Part shown: one piece after another, positions 6,446 to 13,540 of the stretch
Position numbering within the stretch: the first letter of the stretch is position 1
Layout: every line of letters starts with the position of its first letter
Made by a program: the position numbers and the translations under genes
Notes under the pieces: generated by a model
What the model was told of the DNA's origin: nothing
Database searches by the model: none
Seen by the model: only the letters and a program-made list of their open reading frames with translations
Source of the DNA: an uncultured Aquimonas sp.
GTDB taxonomy: Bacteria; Pseudomonadota; Gammaproteobacteria; Xanthomonadales; Xanthomonadaceae
Assembly (NCBI GenBank): GCA_946481615.1
Contig: CAMLOR010000069.1
Location: 1 to 14,245, forward strand
Direction of reading: 5' to 3'
Length of the DNA stretch: 14,245 nucleotides

Positions 6446-7650
6446 GCGTCCCGGCCGGCACCGACAAGGCGGCGATCCGCGTCCTGGTGCTGGACGACGA
6501 TCCGCTCATGCTCGAAATGATGTCGCACGTGCTGGGCAGCGCCGGGTTCGCCGACGTCACGCTGTGCGACAACGGCCCGCTCGCGCTGCAGCACATCGAC
6601 GGCGAACGTCCGCCCGACCTCGTGCTGCTCGATCTCAACATGCCGGAAATGGACGGCGTGGAATTCGTGCGCCGGCTCGTCGAGCGCAATTTCGCCGGCC
6701 GCCTCATCCTCGTCAGCGGCGAAGACCCGCGCGTGCTGAACATGGTCGAGAACCTGATCCGCGCGCACGACATGGCGGTGGTGGGCCAGCTCAAGAAACC
6801 CTTCACGCGCGCCGGCCTCGGCGAGATGATGGAAAAGGCCGTGCGCAAACCGGTCTGGGAGGCGCCGCCGCGCAAGACCTACGAAGTGGCCGCGGTGCGC
6901 GCCGCGATCGAAGGCAACGAGCTGGTCAACTTCTACCAGCCCAAGGTGAGCGTCGCCAGCGGGGCGCTCGTTGGCGTCGAAACCCTGGTGCGCTGGAATC
7001 ACCCGGAGGACGGCTGGGTCTTCCCGGACCAGTTCATCGGCGTGGCGGAGCAGCACGGCCTGATCGATCCGCTCACGCGCGTCGTGTTGCGCGCCGCGCT
7101 CGAGCAGTCGAAGCGCTGGCGCGCCGAGGGGCTGCCGTTGACGATCGCCGTGAACGTCTCGGTGGACAATCTGGCCTCGCTCGATTTCGCCGACTTCGTC
7201 GCGAACGAAGCGCAGCGGACCGAAGTCGCACCGCAGGAAGTGGCGCTGGAGATCACCGAAACCCGCCTGATGATCGACCGGCCCGCGCCGCTCGACGTAC
7301 TCGCGCGCCTGCGCATGAAACGCTTCCGGCTGGCCCTCGACGATTTCGGCACCGGCCACGCCTCGCTGCGCCAGCTGCACGAGATCCCGTTCGATGAGCT
7401 CAAGATCGATCGCCGCTTCGTGCACGACGCCGGCAAGAACCCCACCGCGCGCGCGATCTACGACGCCAGTCTGGCGCTCGGCAAACAGCTGGGCATGACG
7501 GTGGTGGCCGAGGGCGTGGAGAACCGTGGCGACTGGGACATGCTGCAGAAGACCGGCTGCGATTTCGCGCAGGGCTATTTCATCGGCCGTCCGATGCCGG
7601 CCGAAGATCTTCCGGAATGGATGCAGCAATGGCGCCGGCGCCGGCCGTAG
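6442..7650 (+). CDS. REC-EAL response regulator, probable c-di-GMP phosphodiesterase
   Basis: A 402-residue cytoplasmic protein. The receiver domain (about 12-130) has the acidic pocket Asp18-Asp19-Asp20, phospho-acceptor Asp64 in LLDLNMPEMDG, Ser92 and Lys119 of KKP. The EAL domain (about 148-395) carries ETL at 180-182 in place of EAL, with the catalytic Glu180 kept. It also has Asn238 (NVS), Glu270 (LEITE), Asp300-Asp301 (LDDFGTG), Lys321 (LKID), Glu357 (VAEGVE) and Gln377 (AQGYFIGRP). All expected metal and catalytic residues are present, so hydrolysis of c-di-GMP to pGpG is likely. The layout matches RocR-type regulators. No histidine kinase is in the window. The ATG overlaps the TonB receptor stop (ATGA), so the two are translationally coupled. 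Confidence 0.93.
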   Translation: MSVPAGTDKAAIRVLVLDDDPLMLEMMSHVLGSAGFADVTLCDNGPLALQHIDGERPPDLVLLDLNMPEMDGVEFVRRLVERNFAGRLILVSGEDPRVLNMVENLIRAHDMAVVGQLKKPFTRAGLGEMMEKAVRKPVWEAPPRKTYEVAAVRAAIEGNELVNFYQPKVSVASGALVGVETLVRWNHPEDGWVFPDQFIGVAEQHGLIDPLTRVVLRAALEQSKRWRAEGLPLTIAVNVSVDNLASLDFADFVANEAQRTEVAPQEVALEITETRLMIDRPAPLDVLARLRMKRFRLALDDFGTGHASLRQLHEIPFDELKIDRRFVHDAGKNPTARAIYDASLALGKQLGMTVVAEGVENRGDWDMLQKTGCDFAQGYFIGRPMPAEDLPEWMQQWRRRRP

Positions 7651-7710
7651 CGACGCGCCATACGGCACGGTTGGGTGATTTGCTCTACCGATCTGGGTAA
7701 TGTTGCGCGC

Positions 7711-8511
7711 ATGAACTCGATACCGGACGCGCGCGCCGACCTGGCCGGGCGCCGCGACCATTGGCGCGGCGTGCGCTACGCGCTACGCCTGCCGCTGCTG
7801 CTGCTGCATCTGCTCGTCGGGCTGCCGCTGACGCTGCTGCTGATCAACCCGCTCACCGCGCGCTGGGAGATCGGCGGCGAGCGCGTCGATCATCGCGCCA
7901 TCCGCTGGTGGTCGAGGACGCTGATGCGCATCTTCGGCTTCCGCGTGCGCCGCTTCGGCACGCCGCTGCGCGGCGGCGTGCTGTTCGTGGCCAACCACGT
8001 CTCGTGGATGGACATCGAGCTCATGCACGCCGCGCGCGTGGTGGGCTTCGTGGCCAAGAGCGAGATCAGCCGCTGGCCGCTGATCGGCTGGCTGGCGCGC
8101 CGCGCCGGCACCATCTATCACCGCCGCGGCAACACCGAATCGCTGACCGGCGTGCTGCACATGATGGTGGAGCGGCTGCGCAGCGGGCAGGCCGTGGGCG
8201 TGTTCCCGGAAGGCGGCACCACCGCGGGCGACACCGTGCGCACCTTCCACGCGCGCATCTTCCAGGCCGCGGTGGCGGCCGAGGCGCCGGTGCAGCCGGT
8301 GGCGCTGCGCTATGGCGCGGGCGGCAACGCGCAGACCATCATCGCCTTCGGGCCGAAGGAAAATTTCCTGCAGAACTTCCTGCGCGTGCTGGGCGAGCCT
8401 TCGCGCATCGCGGAAGTCCATTTCCTGGAACCGCTGCCACCGGCGGCCGACGGCCGCCGCCGCCTGGCCGAAGCCTGTCGCGAACGCATCTTGCAAGCGA
8501 TGGCGTCATGA
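7711..8511 (+). CDS. PlsC-type 1-acyl-glycerol-3-phosphate acyltransferase (or lyso-lipid acyltransferase)
   Basis: A 266-residue membrane-associated acyltransferase transferring an acyl chain to a lysophospholipid or related acceptor at the inner membrane. An N-terminal hydrophobic helix lies at about 24-46. The catalytic motif NHVSWMD gives His96-X4-Asp101. The second block is at about 131-141 (RAGTIYHRRGN) and the substrate block is FPEGGTT at 165-171. Proteins of this subgroup include OlsA-type ornithine-lipid acyltransferases, so the acceptor is uncertain. ATG 7711 is preferred over an in-frame GTG at 7675 because it gives a compact N-terminus, but neither has a strong Shine-Dalgarno. 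The 60-bp gap after the phosphodiesterase gene shows no terminator. The stop overlaps the next ATG. Confidence 0.88.
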   Translation: MNSIPDARADLAGRRDHWRGVRYALRLPLLLLHLLVGLPLTLLLINPLTARWEIGGERVDHRAIRWWSRTLMRIFGFRVRRFGTPLRGGVLFVANHVSWMDIELMHAARVVGFVAKSEISRWPLIGWLARRAGTIYHRRGNTESLTGVLHMMVERLRSGQAVGVFPEGGTTAGDTVRTFHARIFQAAVAAEAPVQPVALRYGAGGNAQTIIAFGPKENFLQNFLRVLGEPSRIAEVHFLEPLPPAADGRRRLAEACRERILQAMAS

Positions 8512-9509
8512 CGCCGCCCGATCCGCAGTCGTTCCGCCCGCCCGCGCTGCTGCGAAACCGCCACGTGCAATCGGTGCTGGCTTCGAGCCGGCTGCGGCGG
8601 CTGGTTGCCGGTTCGGCGCGCGAACGGCTCGAAGCGCGCGCCGTCGAACACATCCTCGACTGCGGCGACAACGTGCGCCTGCAAGGCTTCCACACCGCGC
8701 AGAACGTGCGCGAATCCCCGCGTGGCCTGGCCGTGCTGCTGCACGGCTGGGAAGGCAGCGTGCAGTCGAGCTATCTGCTGCACACCGGTTCGCGCCTGCT
8801 GAGCGAAGGCTTCGACATCTTCCGCCTGCACTTCCGCGATCACGGGGACACCCACCACCTCAACGAGGAACTGTTCCACTCCTGCCGCATCGCCGAAGTG
8901 GTGGGCGCAGTGAAGGCGGTGGCGCACCAGTTCCCCGATCTGCCCCTGGCCGTGGCCGGCTATTCGCTGGGCGGCAATTTCGCGCTGCGCGTGGCGCTGC
9001 ACGCGCCGGCGGCGGGCCTGCGCCTGGCTCACGCGGTGGCGGTGTGTCCCGCGATCAGCCCGGTGTCGGTGCTGCACGCCATCGAAACGGCGCCGTGGTT
9101 CTACCAGCGCTATTTCATGCTCAAGTGGGCCGGCTCGCTGCGCCGCAAGCAGACGCTGTATCCGCAGCGTTACGAATTCAGCGAGACCGAACTGCGCGCC
9201 GGGCTGCGCGCGCTCACCCGCGCCATGGTCGAACGCCACACCGATTTCGGCACGCTCGAGAATTACCTCGATGGTTACTCGATCGCCGGCGAACGCCTGG
9301 CGGCGTTGCAGGTGCCGGTGAGCATCCTCACCTCGGCCGACGATCCCATCATCCCGGTCGACGACTTCCGTGCGCTGGCCCTGCCGGCCAATGCACGCCT
9401 CGACATCGCGCCCTACGGCGGACACTGCGGCTTCATCCGCGACCTGTCGCTGCGCAGCTTCGCCGAAGACTACGTCGCGGCGCGCCTGCTGGAAGCCACC
9501 GCCGGCTGA
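8508..9509 (+). CDS. YheT-like alpha/beta-hydrolase
   Basis: A 333-residue hydrolase of the YheT/ABHD1-3 family of probable esterases or lipases. It starts with the family hallmark PPALLRNRHVQSVLAS (11-26). HGWEGS (79-84) gives the oxyanion region, and GYSLGGN (151-157) carries nucleophile Ser153. TSADDPIIP (275-283) holds the Asp (278 or 279), and YGGHCGF (303-309) holds His306, so the triad is complete. There is no signal peptide; the protein is likely cytosolic or membrane-peripheral. It overlaps the acyltransferase gene by four bases (ATGA), so the products are likely made together and may act on the same lipid pool. The substrate is unknown. Confidence 0.9.
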   Translation: MTPPDPQSFRPPALLRNRHVQSVLASSRLRRLVAGSARERLEARAVEHILDCGDNVRLQGFHTAQNVRESPRGLAVLLHGWEGSVQSSYLLHTGSRLLSEGFDIFRLHFRDHGDTHHLNEELFHSCRIAEVVGAVKAVAHQFPDLPLAVAGYSLGGNFALRVALHAPAAGLRLAHAVAVCPAISPVSVLHAIETAPWFYQRYFMLKWAGSLRRKQTLYPQRYEFSETELRAGLRALTRAMVERHTDFGTLENYLDGYSIAGERLAALQVPVSILTSADDPIIPVDDFRALALPANARLDIAPYGGHCGFIRDLSLRSFAEDYVAARLLEATAG

Positions 9510-9580
9510 CATCGCTCGGCGCATGAGTGTGCGCAGCCGTGCGACGCTCCCGCGCAGACGCCGCCCCGATGCGGGGACTA

Positions 9581-9668
9581 CCGTCGTTCCCACGCAGCTG
9601 GGAACCCAGTGACTTGGCTCTTCCCCACGCTGCGCAAGTCGCTGGACCCGCCTGCGCGGGAATGACGG
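9581..9668. repeat. REP/BIME-like dispersed inverted repeat
   Basis: Two arms, about 9581-9615 and 9636-9668, are imperfect inverted copies around a 20-bp centre. Each arm forms its own hairpin: TTCCCA with TGGGAA on the left, CCCGC with GCGGG (9647-9660) on the right. The outer ends CCGTCGTTCCC and GGGAATGACGG are near-complementary. Sequences of the type GTCATTCCCGCG...CGGGAATGACG are known dispersed intergenic repeats in xanthomonads, neisserias and relatives. It lies between two separate transcription units and may aid termination. Confidence 0.75.
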
Positions 9669-9702
9669 CAGGTTTCCACGGGAACGGGCGCCGAGGGGCC
9701 GC

Positions 9703-9708
9703 TACAAT
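9703..9708 (+). promoter_or_regulatory. Candidate -10 element of the TPR-pebp-uppP operon
   Basis: TACAAT matches the sigma-70 -10 consensus at five of six positions, 30 bases before the ATG at 9739. No good -35 is seen at 16-18 bp spacing (the sequence there is GGGAAC). The predicted leader is about 24 nt and has no Shine-Dalgarno. It begins shortly after the inverted repeat, the only non-coding stretch where the operon promoter can sit. Confidence 0.4.
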
Positions 9709-9738
9709 GGCCGGCCAGACCTTCGCGACTCCCTTCCC

Positions 9739-11850
9739 ATGTCCGACACCGTCCTGGCCGCGCTCCGCGCCGGCGATTTCGCCGCCGCCGAAGCTGCCGC
9801 CCGCCAGCTCATCGCCGAACAGCCCGCCGATGCGCAGGCGCATCACCTGCTGGGCCTGGCCCTGCAGCAGCGCGGCGACCTCGCCGGCGCCGGCGCCGCC
9901 TTCGAGCGCGCTTCGCAACTGGGGCCCGAGCGCGCCGATTTTCACGTCAGCCGCGCCATGGTGGCCTCGCAACTGCGCCGTCACGATGCGGCGCGCGACG
10001 CCCTCAACGAGGCCGTGAAACAGGATCCGAACCAGCTGATGGCCTACATCAGCCTGGCGCACATGGCGTTGGCCGCGTCCGATCTGGCGCAGGCCGAGCA
10101 ACATCTGCGGTTCGCCGAGCGCATCAATCCCGAACACCCGCACGTGCTCACCGTGCGCGGCCAGATGCTGCTGGCGCAGGGCGACGGGCAGGGCGCGCTG
10201 GCCGCGCTCTCGCGCGCCGGCCAGGCCGCGCCGGAGGACGCGATGGTGCAGGGCACGCTCGGCCTGGCGCTGCTCGGCCAGCGTCATTTCGCCTTCGCCG
10301 AACAGGCGCTGCGCAATGCGCTGCAGGCCAACGACAATGCGCGCGGCCTGCGTTACGCACTGGTGCAGGCGCTGCTGGCGCAAGGCCGCAACGACGAAGC
10401 CGGCAAGGAAATCGAAACCCTGCTCGCGCAGAAGGCCGACGATCCGCAGGCCATGACGCTCAAGGGCCAGCTCGCCACGTTGCGTGGCGCGCACGAGGAC
10501 GCCGTGCTCGCGCTCACCGCCTCGCTGCGCCAGCAGCCTTTGCAGCCCGGCGCGCTCGAAGCGTTGGTGGCGAGCTGGCGCGCGCTGCGCGCCGAAGCCC
10601 AGGGCGAAGCCTTCCTCGAATCGCTGCTGCAGCAGGCGCCGGGCTTCGAGCCGGCCTGGGCCGCGCTGGTCGGCTTGCAGCGCGGCCAGTCGCGGCGCGC
10701 CGCCGAAACCGCGTTGCGCTGGCACCAGGCCTGCCCGCGCAGCGCCGCCGCCAACGAGATCGCCGCCCAGGTGGCCGAAGCCGGCGGCGACTATGCCCGC
10801 GCCATCGAACTGGCCGAAGCCGCGGTCGCGCTCGACCGCAACGCGATCCCCGCGCAGGTGATCCTCGCCCGCAGCGAGCTGCGCAACGACAACGCCGCGG
10901 CCGCGCGCGCGCGCCTCGAACCGCTGCACGCCGCCGTGCGCGATCCCAACGTGCGCCGCGGCCTCGGCGGCTGGCTGGCGCGCGCCTGCGATGCGAGCGG
11001 CGATTACGAACTGGCGGCGCGCATCTGGACCCGCGCGCACGCCGATTCCGTCGCGCTGCCGTTCCCGCCGCTGGTGCTGCCCGATGCCGCACTGGAAGAG
11101 CGCTTCGCCGATGCGCTGGCCAGCGCCGGCACTGCCGCGGCGGATGCGCCCGTGCTGCTGTGGGGCGCGCCCGGCAGCCGCCCCGAACGCCTCGCGGCAT
11201 TGCTGCAGGGCGCGGGGATCGTGGTGCTCGACGACCGCTTCGGCCCGACGCCGCGCGACGACGGTTTCCGCCTCGACGGCGTCGGCACGCGCACGGCATC
11301 CAGCCCCGAAGAAGCCGGCGCGCGTTTCGCGCAGCGCTGGCGCGAGGGCCGCGCGCAGATCGGTGCGCAGCCTTCCGACATCGACTGGCTGCCGCACTGG
11401 GATGCGCGCCTGGCGCCGCCGCTGGTGCGCGGCCTGCCCGGCGCGCGCCTGATCGTGGCGCTTTGCGATCCGCGCGACATGCTGGTGAACTGGCTCGCCT
11501 TCGGTGCGCCGCAGCGGCTGTCGATGGCCGATCCGGTCACCTCCGCGCGCTGGCTGGCCGCGCAGCTCGAACAACTGGCCTTCCTCGCCAATCGCGCGCA
11601 GCCCGCGCTGCACGTGGTGTGGATGGATCGCCTCGACGCCGCGCCGAACGAGGTCGCCGCCGGGCTCGCCCAGTTCCTCGGCCTGGCGCAGGCGCCTTCA
11701 CTCGAAGCCCTGCAACCGGCCCTCGTGGGCGCGGGCGGCCTGCCCACCGCCTTCCCCGCCGGCCACTGGAAGCTTTACGCCGATCCCCTGCGCGAAGCCT
11801 TCACGCTGCTCGAACCGATTGCCACCCGCCTTGCAGGAGCCAGTGCATGA
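9739..11850 (+). CDS. TPR protein with a degenerate sulfotransferase-like C-terminal domain
   Basis: A 703-residue cytoplasmic protein without signal peptide. Residues 1 to about 430 are a run of tetratricopeptide repeats (for example AHHLLGLALQQRGDLAGAGA and AYISLAHMALAASDLAQAEQ). Residues about 465-700 follow the layout of bacterial TPR-sulfotransferases. The strand APVLLWGAPGSRPERLAALL (about 470) stands where the PAPS-binding loop GxPRSGTT is expected. ARLIVALCDPRDMLVNW (about 570-586) matches the 3'-phosphate-binding strand. VVWMDRLDAAPNEVAAGLAQ precedes FLGL, and GHWKLYADPL (about 675) fits the usual closing motif. The loop lacks RSGTT, so sulfotransfer is doubtful. The protein may be a scaffold or a relic. 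It heads an operon and overlaps the next gene by four bases. Confidence 0.85.
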   Translation: MSDTVLAALRAGDFAAAEAAARQLIAEQPADAQAHHLLGLALQQRGDLAGAGAAFERASQLGPERADFHVSRAMVASQLRRHDAARDALNEAVKQDPNQLMAYISLAHMALAASDLAQAEQHLRFAERINPEHPHVLTVRGQMLLAQGDGQGALAALSRAGQAAPEDAMVQGTLGLALLGQRHFAFAEQALRNALQANDNARGLRYALVQALLAQGRNDEAGKEIETLLAQKADDPQAMTLKGQLATLRGAHEDAVLALTASLRQQPLQPGALEALVASWRALRAEAQGEAFLESLLQQAPGFEPAWAALVGLQRGQSRRAAETALRWHQACPRSAAANEIAAQVAEAGGDYARAIELAEAAVALDRNAIPAQVILARSELRNDNAAAARARLEPLHAAVRDPNVRRGLGGWLARACDASGDYELAARIWTRAHADSVALPFPPLVLPDAALEERFADALASAGTAAADAPVLLWGAPGSRPERLAALLQGAGIVVLDDRFGPTPRDDGFRLDGVGTRTASSPEEAGARFAQRWREGRAQIGAQPSDIDWLPHWDARLAPPLVRGLPGARLIVALCDPRDMLVNWLAFGAPQRLSMADPVTSARWLAAQLEQLAFLANRAQPALHVVWMDRLDAAPNEVAAGLAQFLGLAQAPSLEALQPALVGAGGLPTAFPAGHWKLYADPLREAFTLLEPIATRLAGASA

Positions 11851-12482
11851 AACTTCGCAGCGACAGTTTCGAACACCGCGGCTGGATTCCCGCCGAGTTC
11901 GCGTTCGGCCGCCGCGGCGATGCGGGCGAGGCCTGCGTGCTCTCGGCCAACCGCAATCCGCACCTGGCCTGGAGCGAGGTCCCGGAAGGCACGCAGTCGT
12001 TCGCGCTGCTGTGCATCGATCCGGACGTGCCCTCGAAGCCCGACGATGTGAACCAGCCCGATCGCGAAGTGCCGGCGTCGCTGCCGCGCGTGGATTTCAC
12101 GCACTGGGCGATGGTCGACATTCCCGCCGCCGTGCGCGAGGTCGCCGCGGGCAGTTGCAGCAACGGCATCGTGCCGCACGGCAAGCAGACGCCGCCCGGC
12201 CCCGCCGGCACGCGCCAGGGCGAAAACGACTACACCGGCTGGTTCCAGGCCGATCCCGACATGCAGGGCAGCTGGCGCGGCTACGACGGACCCTGCCCGC
12301 CGTTCAACGATGCGCTCGAGCATCGCTATTTCTTCCGCGTGTTCGCGCTCGACGTGGCGAAGCTCACGCTGCCCGGCGAGAAATTCACCGCCGCCGACGT
12401 GCAGCGCGCCATGCAGCGCCACATCGTGGGCGAGGCGCTGATCTACGGCCGCTACACTCTCAACCCGCGCCTGCGCGGCTGA
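11847..12482 (+). CDS. PEBP-family protein (YbhB/YbcL, Raf-kinase-inhibitor-like)
   Basis: A 211-residue protein with the phosphatidylethanolamine-binding-protein fold. Landmarks are NPHLAWSEVPEGTQSFAL, CIDPDVP (the DPDAP-type ligand motif), FTHWAMVDIP and YDGPCPPFNDALEHRYFFRV, which together line the anion-binding pocket. It is longer than E. coli YbhB (158 residues), with insertions around the DPDVP and HW motifs, so it belongs to a longer subgroup. There is no signal peptide. AGGAG at 11835-11839 sits seven bases before the ATG, which overlaps the upstream stop. The function of bacterial PEBPs is not settled. Its place between the TPR gene and uppP suggests only co-expression. Confidence 0.9.
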   Translation: MKLRSDSFEHRGWIPAEFAFGRRGDAGEACVLSANRNPHLAWSEVPEGTQSFALLCIDPDVPSKPDDVNQPDREVPASLPRVDFTHWAMVDIPAAVREVAAGSCSNGIVPHGKQTPPGPAGTRQGENDYTGWFQADPDMQGSWRGYDGPCPPFNDALEHRYFFRVFALDVAKLTLPGEKFTAADVQRAMQRHIVGEALIYGRYTLNPRLRG

Positions 12483-12494
12483 GGGCCGCGCGAC

Positions 12495-13352
12495 ATGGAC
12501 GTCGTCCACATCCTCGTGCTGGCGCTGGTGCAGGCGCTGACAGAATTCCTGCCCATCTCCAGCTCCGGGCATCTGGTGCTGGCGAGCTATTTCCTCGGCT
12601 GGGAATACCAGGGCATCGCCTTCGATCTGGCGCTGCATTTCGGCACGCTACTCGCGGTGCTGCTGTATTTCCGCAAGGACTTGTTCGGCATCTTGTTCGA
12701 AGTGTTGCGCTGGCGTCCGGGCAAGCCGATGAACGCGCTGCAGCGGCTCGGATTCGGGCTTGCGCTGAGCACGATCCCCGCCGTGATCGTGGGCGCCGCG
12801 ATGGGCGATGCGGGCGCGCTGGTGCTGCGCCATCCGCTGCTGATCGCCGCCAACCTGATCGTGTTCGGCCTGCTGCTGGGCGCCGCCGACCGCCGCACGC
12901 GCGACACGCGCTTCCAGCAGGCCACGGCCGACGCCGATTTCGTCGAGGACGCCAATTCGGTGTTCTCGCGCATGACGCTGCGGCAGGCGCTGCTGATCGG
13001 CGGCGCGCAGGCGCTGGCGCTGGTGCCGGGCACCTCGCGCAGCGGCATCACGATGACGGCGGGCCTGTTCCTCGGCCTGACGCGCGCCGCCGCAGCGCGT
13101 TACTCCTTCCTGATGTCGGTGCCGGTGATGGTGCTGGCGATCACGCACTCTCTTTGGGAACTGCTGCGCGCCGAAAACGCGGCGCCCATCGCCTGGGGCG
13201 ATTTCGCGCTCGGCGCGCTGGTGTCGGGCGTCGCCGGGCTGGGCGTGATCCATCTGTTCCTGGGCGTGATCCGCCAGGTCGGCGTGAAGCCCTTCGTGAT
13301 CTATCGCGTGCTGCTGGGCGTACTGGTCGCCTTCTGGTTCTTCGCGCACTAA
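12495..13352 (+). CDS. uppP: Undecaprenyl-diphosphatase UppP (BacA)
   Basis: A 285-residue polytopic inner-membrane phosphatase. It dephosphorylates undecaprenyl pyrophosphate, recycling the lipid carrier for peptidoglycan and O-antigen; excess gives bacitracin resistance. The first signature is QALTEFLPISSSGH, with Gln13 and Glu17 of the (E/Q)XXXE motif and His26. The second is PGTSRSG (178-184) with Arg182. Several hydrophobic helices follow the known UppP topology, and the length is usual (about 265-290). The ATG is 12 bases after the PEBP stop, with GAGGG at 12481-12485 as a loosely spaced ribosome site. It is the last gene of the operon starting at 9739. Confidence 0.96.
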   Translation: MDVVHILVLALVQALTEFLPISSSGHLVLASYFLGWEYQGIAFDLALHFGTLLAVLLYFRKDLFGILFEVLRWRPGKPMNALQRLGFGLALSTIPAVIVGAAMGDAGALVLRHPLLIAANLIVFGLLLGAADRRTRDTRFQQATADADFVEDANSVFSRMTLRQALLIGGAQALALVPGTSRSGITMTAGLFLGLTRAAAARYSFLMSVPVMVLAITHSLWELLRAENAAPIAWGDFALGALVSGVAGLGVIHLFLGVIRQVGVKPFVIYRVLLGVLVAFWFFAH

Positions 13353-13361
13353 AGGATTGCA

Positions 13362-13379
13362 GCCCGCACGACGGCGGGC
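13362..13379 (+). terminator. Short hairpin after uppP, possible weak terminator
   Basis: GCCCGC (13362-13367) pairs with GCGGGC (13374-13379) around a six-base loop, ten bases after the uppP stop. No T-tract follows. It may be a weak end of the operon or part of the next gene's upstream region. Confidence 0.35.
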
Positions 13380-13414
13380 CCGTCCATTCGCAAGCTGCAC
13401 GAGCCCGCTTGGTT

Positions 13415-13427
13415 CAAATGCTTGATT
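13415..13427 (-). promoter_or_regulatory. IHF-like binding site ahead of the DUF2383 gene
   Basis: On the minus strand the sequence AATCAAGCATTTG matches every defined position of the IHF consensus WATCAANNNNTTR. It lies 19 bp before the GG of the sigma-54 -24 element (about -45 to -57) in one of the few AT-richer patches of the window. This is the usual place for IHF at RpoN-dependent promoters. Confidence 0.6.
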
Positions 13428-13444
13428 CATCGTGCGGCCAAGCC

Positions 13445-13462
13445 TTGGCACGCCGCGTGCAA
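13445..13462 (+). promoter_or_regulatory. Sigma-54 (RpoN) -24/-12 promoter of the DUF2383 gene
   Basis: TTGGCACGCCGCGTGCAA matches the YTGGCACGNNNNTTGCW consensus at 12 of 13 defined positions (G for the first T of TTGC). GG is at 13447-13448 and GC at 13459-13460, with the invariant ten-base gap. Transcription should start near 13472, giving a leader of about 69 nt. Control would need a bacterial enhancer-binding activator, none of which is in the window. Short inverted repeats upstream (GCACGA 13397 with TCGTGC 13430; GCTTGG 13407 with CCAAGC 13438) are possible but unproven protein sites. Confidence 0.75.
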
Positions 13463-13474
13463 AAGCTCCGTCGA

Positions 13475-13519
13475 CCGGTGCTGCATCGCGTGTCCATCCC
13501 CCGCGCGGTGCGGCACCGG
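13475..13519 (+). other. 18-bp leader hairpin of the DUF2383 mRNA
   Basis: Bases 13475-13492 pair without interruption with 13502-13519 (18 pairs, three of them G-T), leaving a nine-base loop TCCATCCCC. The outer arms are CCGGTGCTGCA and TGCGGCACCGG. It begins about three bases after the predicted sigma-54 start and ends 21 bases before the ATG. There is no T-tract. A 5' hairpin this close to the start could protect the mRNA or control ribosome access. Confidence 0.65.
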
Positions 13520-13540
13520 GAATCTCTCGCCGGATCCGCC

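Noticed and set aside
7671..7702. A sigma-70 promoter (TTGGGT with TAATGT) before the acyltransferase gene
   Set aside because: The spacing is 21 bp and the boxes are poor. It was also tested as a sigma-54 site: TTGGG...TTTGC has only seven bases between GG and GC.
9612..9635. A sigma-54-like TTGGCTC...CTGC in the centre of the inverted repeat
   Set aside because: The GG-N10-GC spacing is not met, and the sequence is the spacer of a dispersed repeat.
9433..11613. A 726-residue open frame antisense to the TPR protein
   Set aside because: It is composition-driven; the sense strand holds clear TPR repeats and an operon with overlapping stops and starts.
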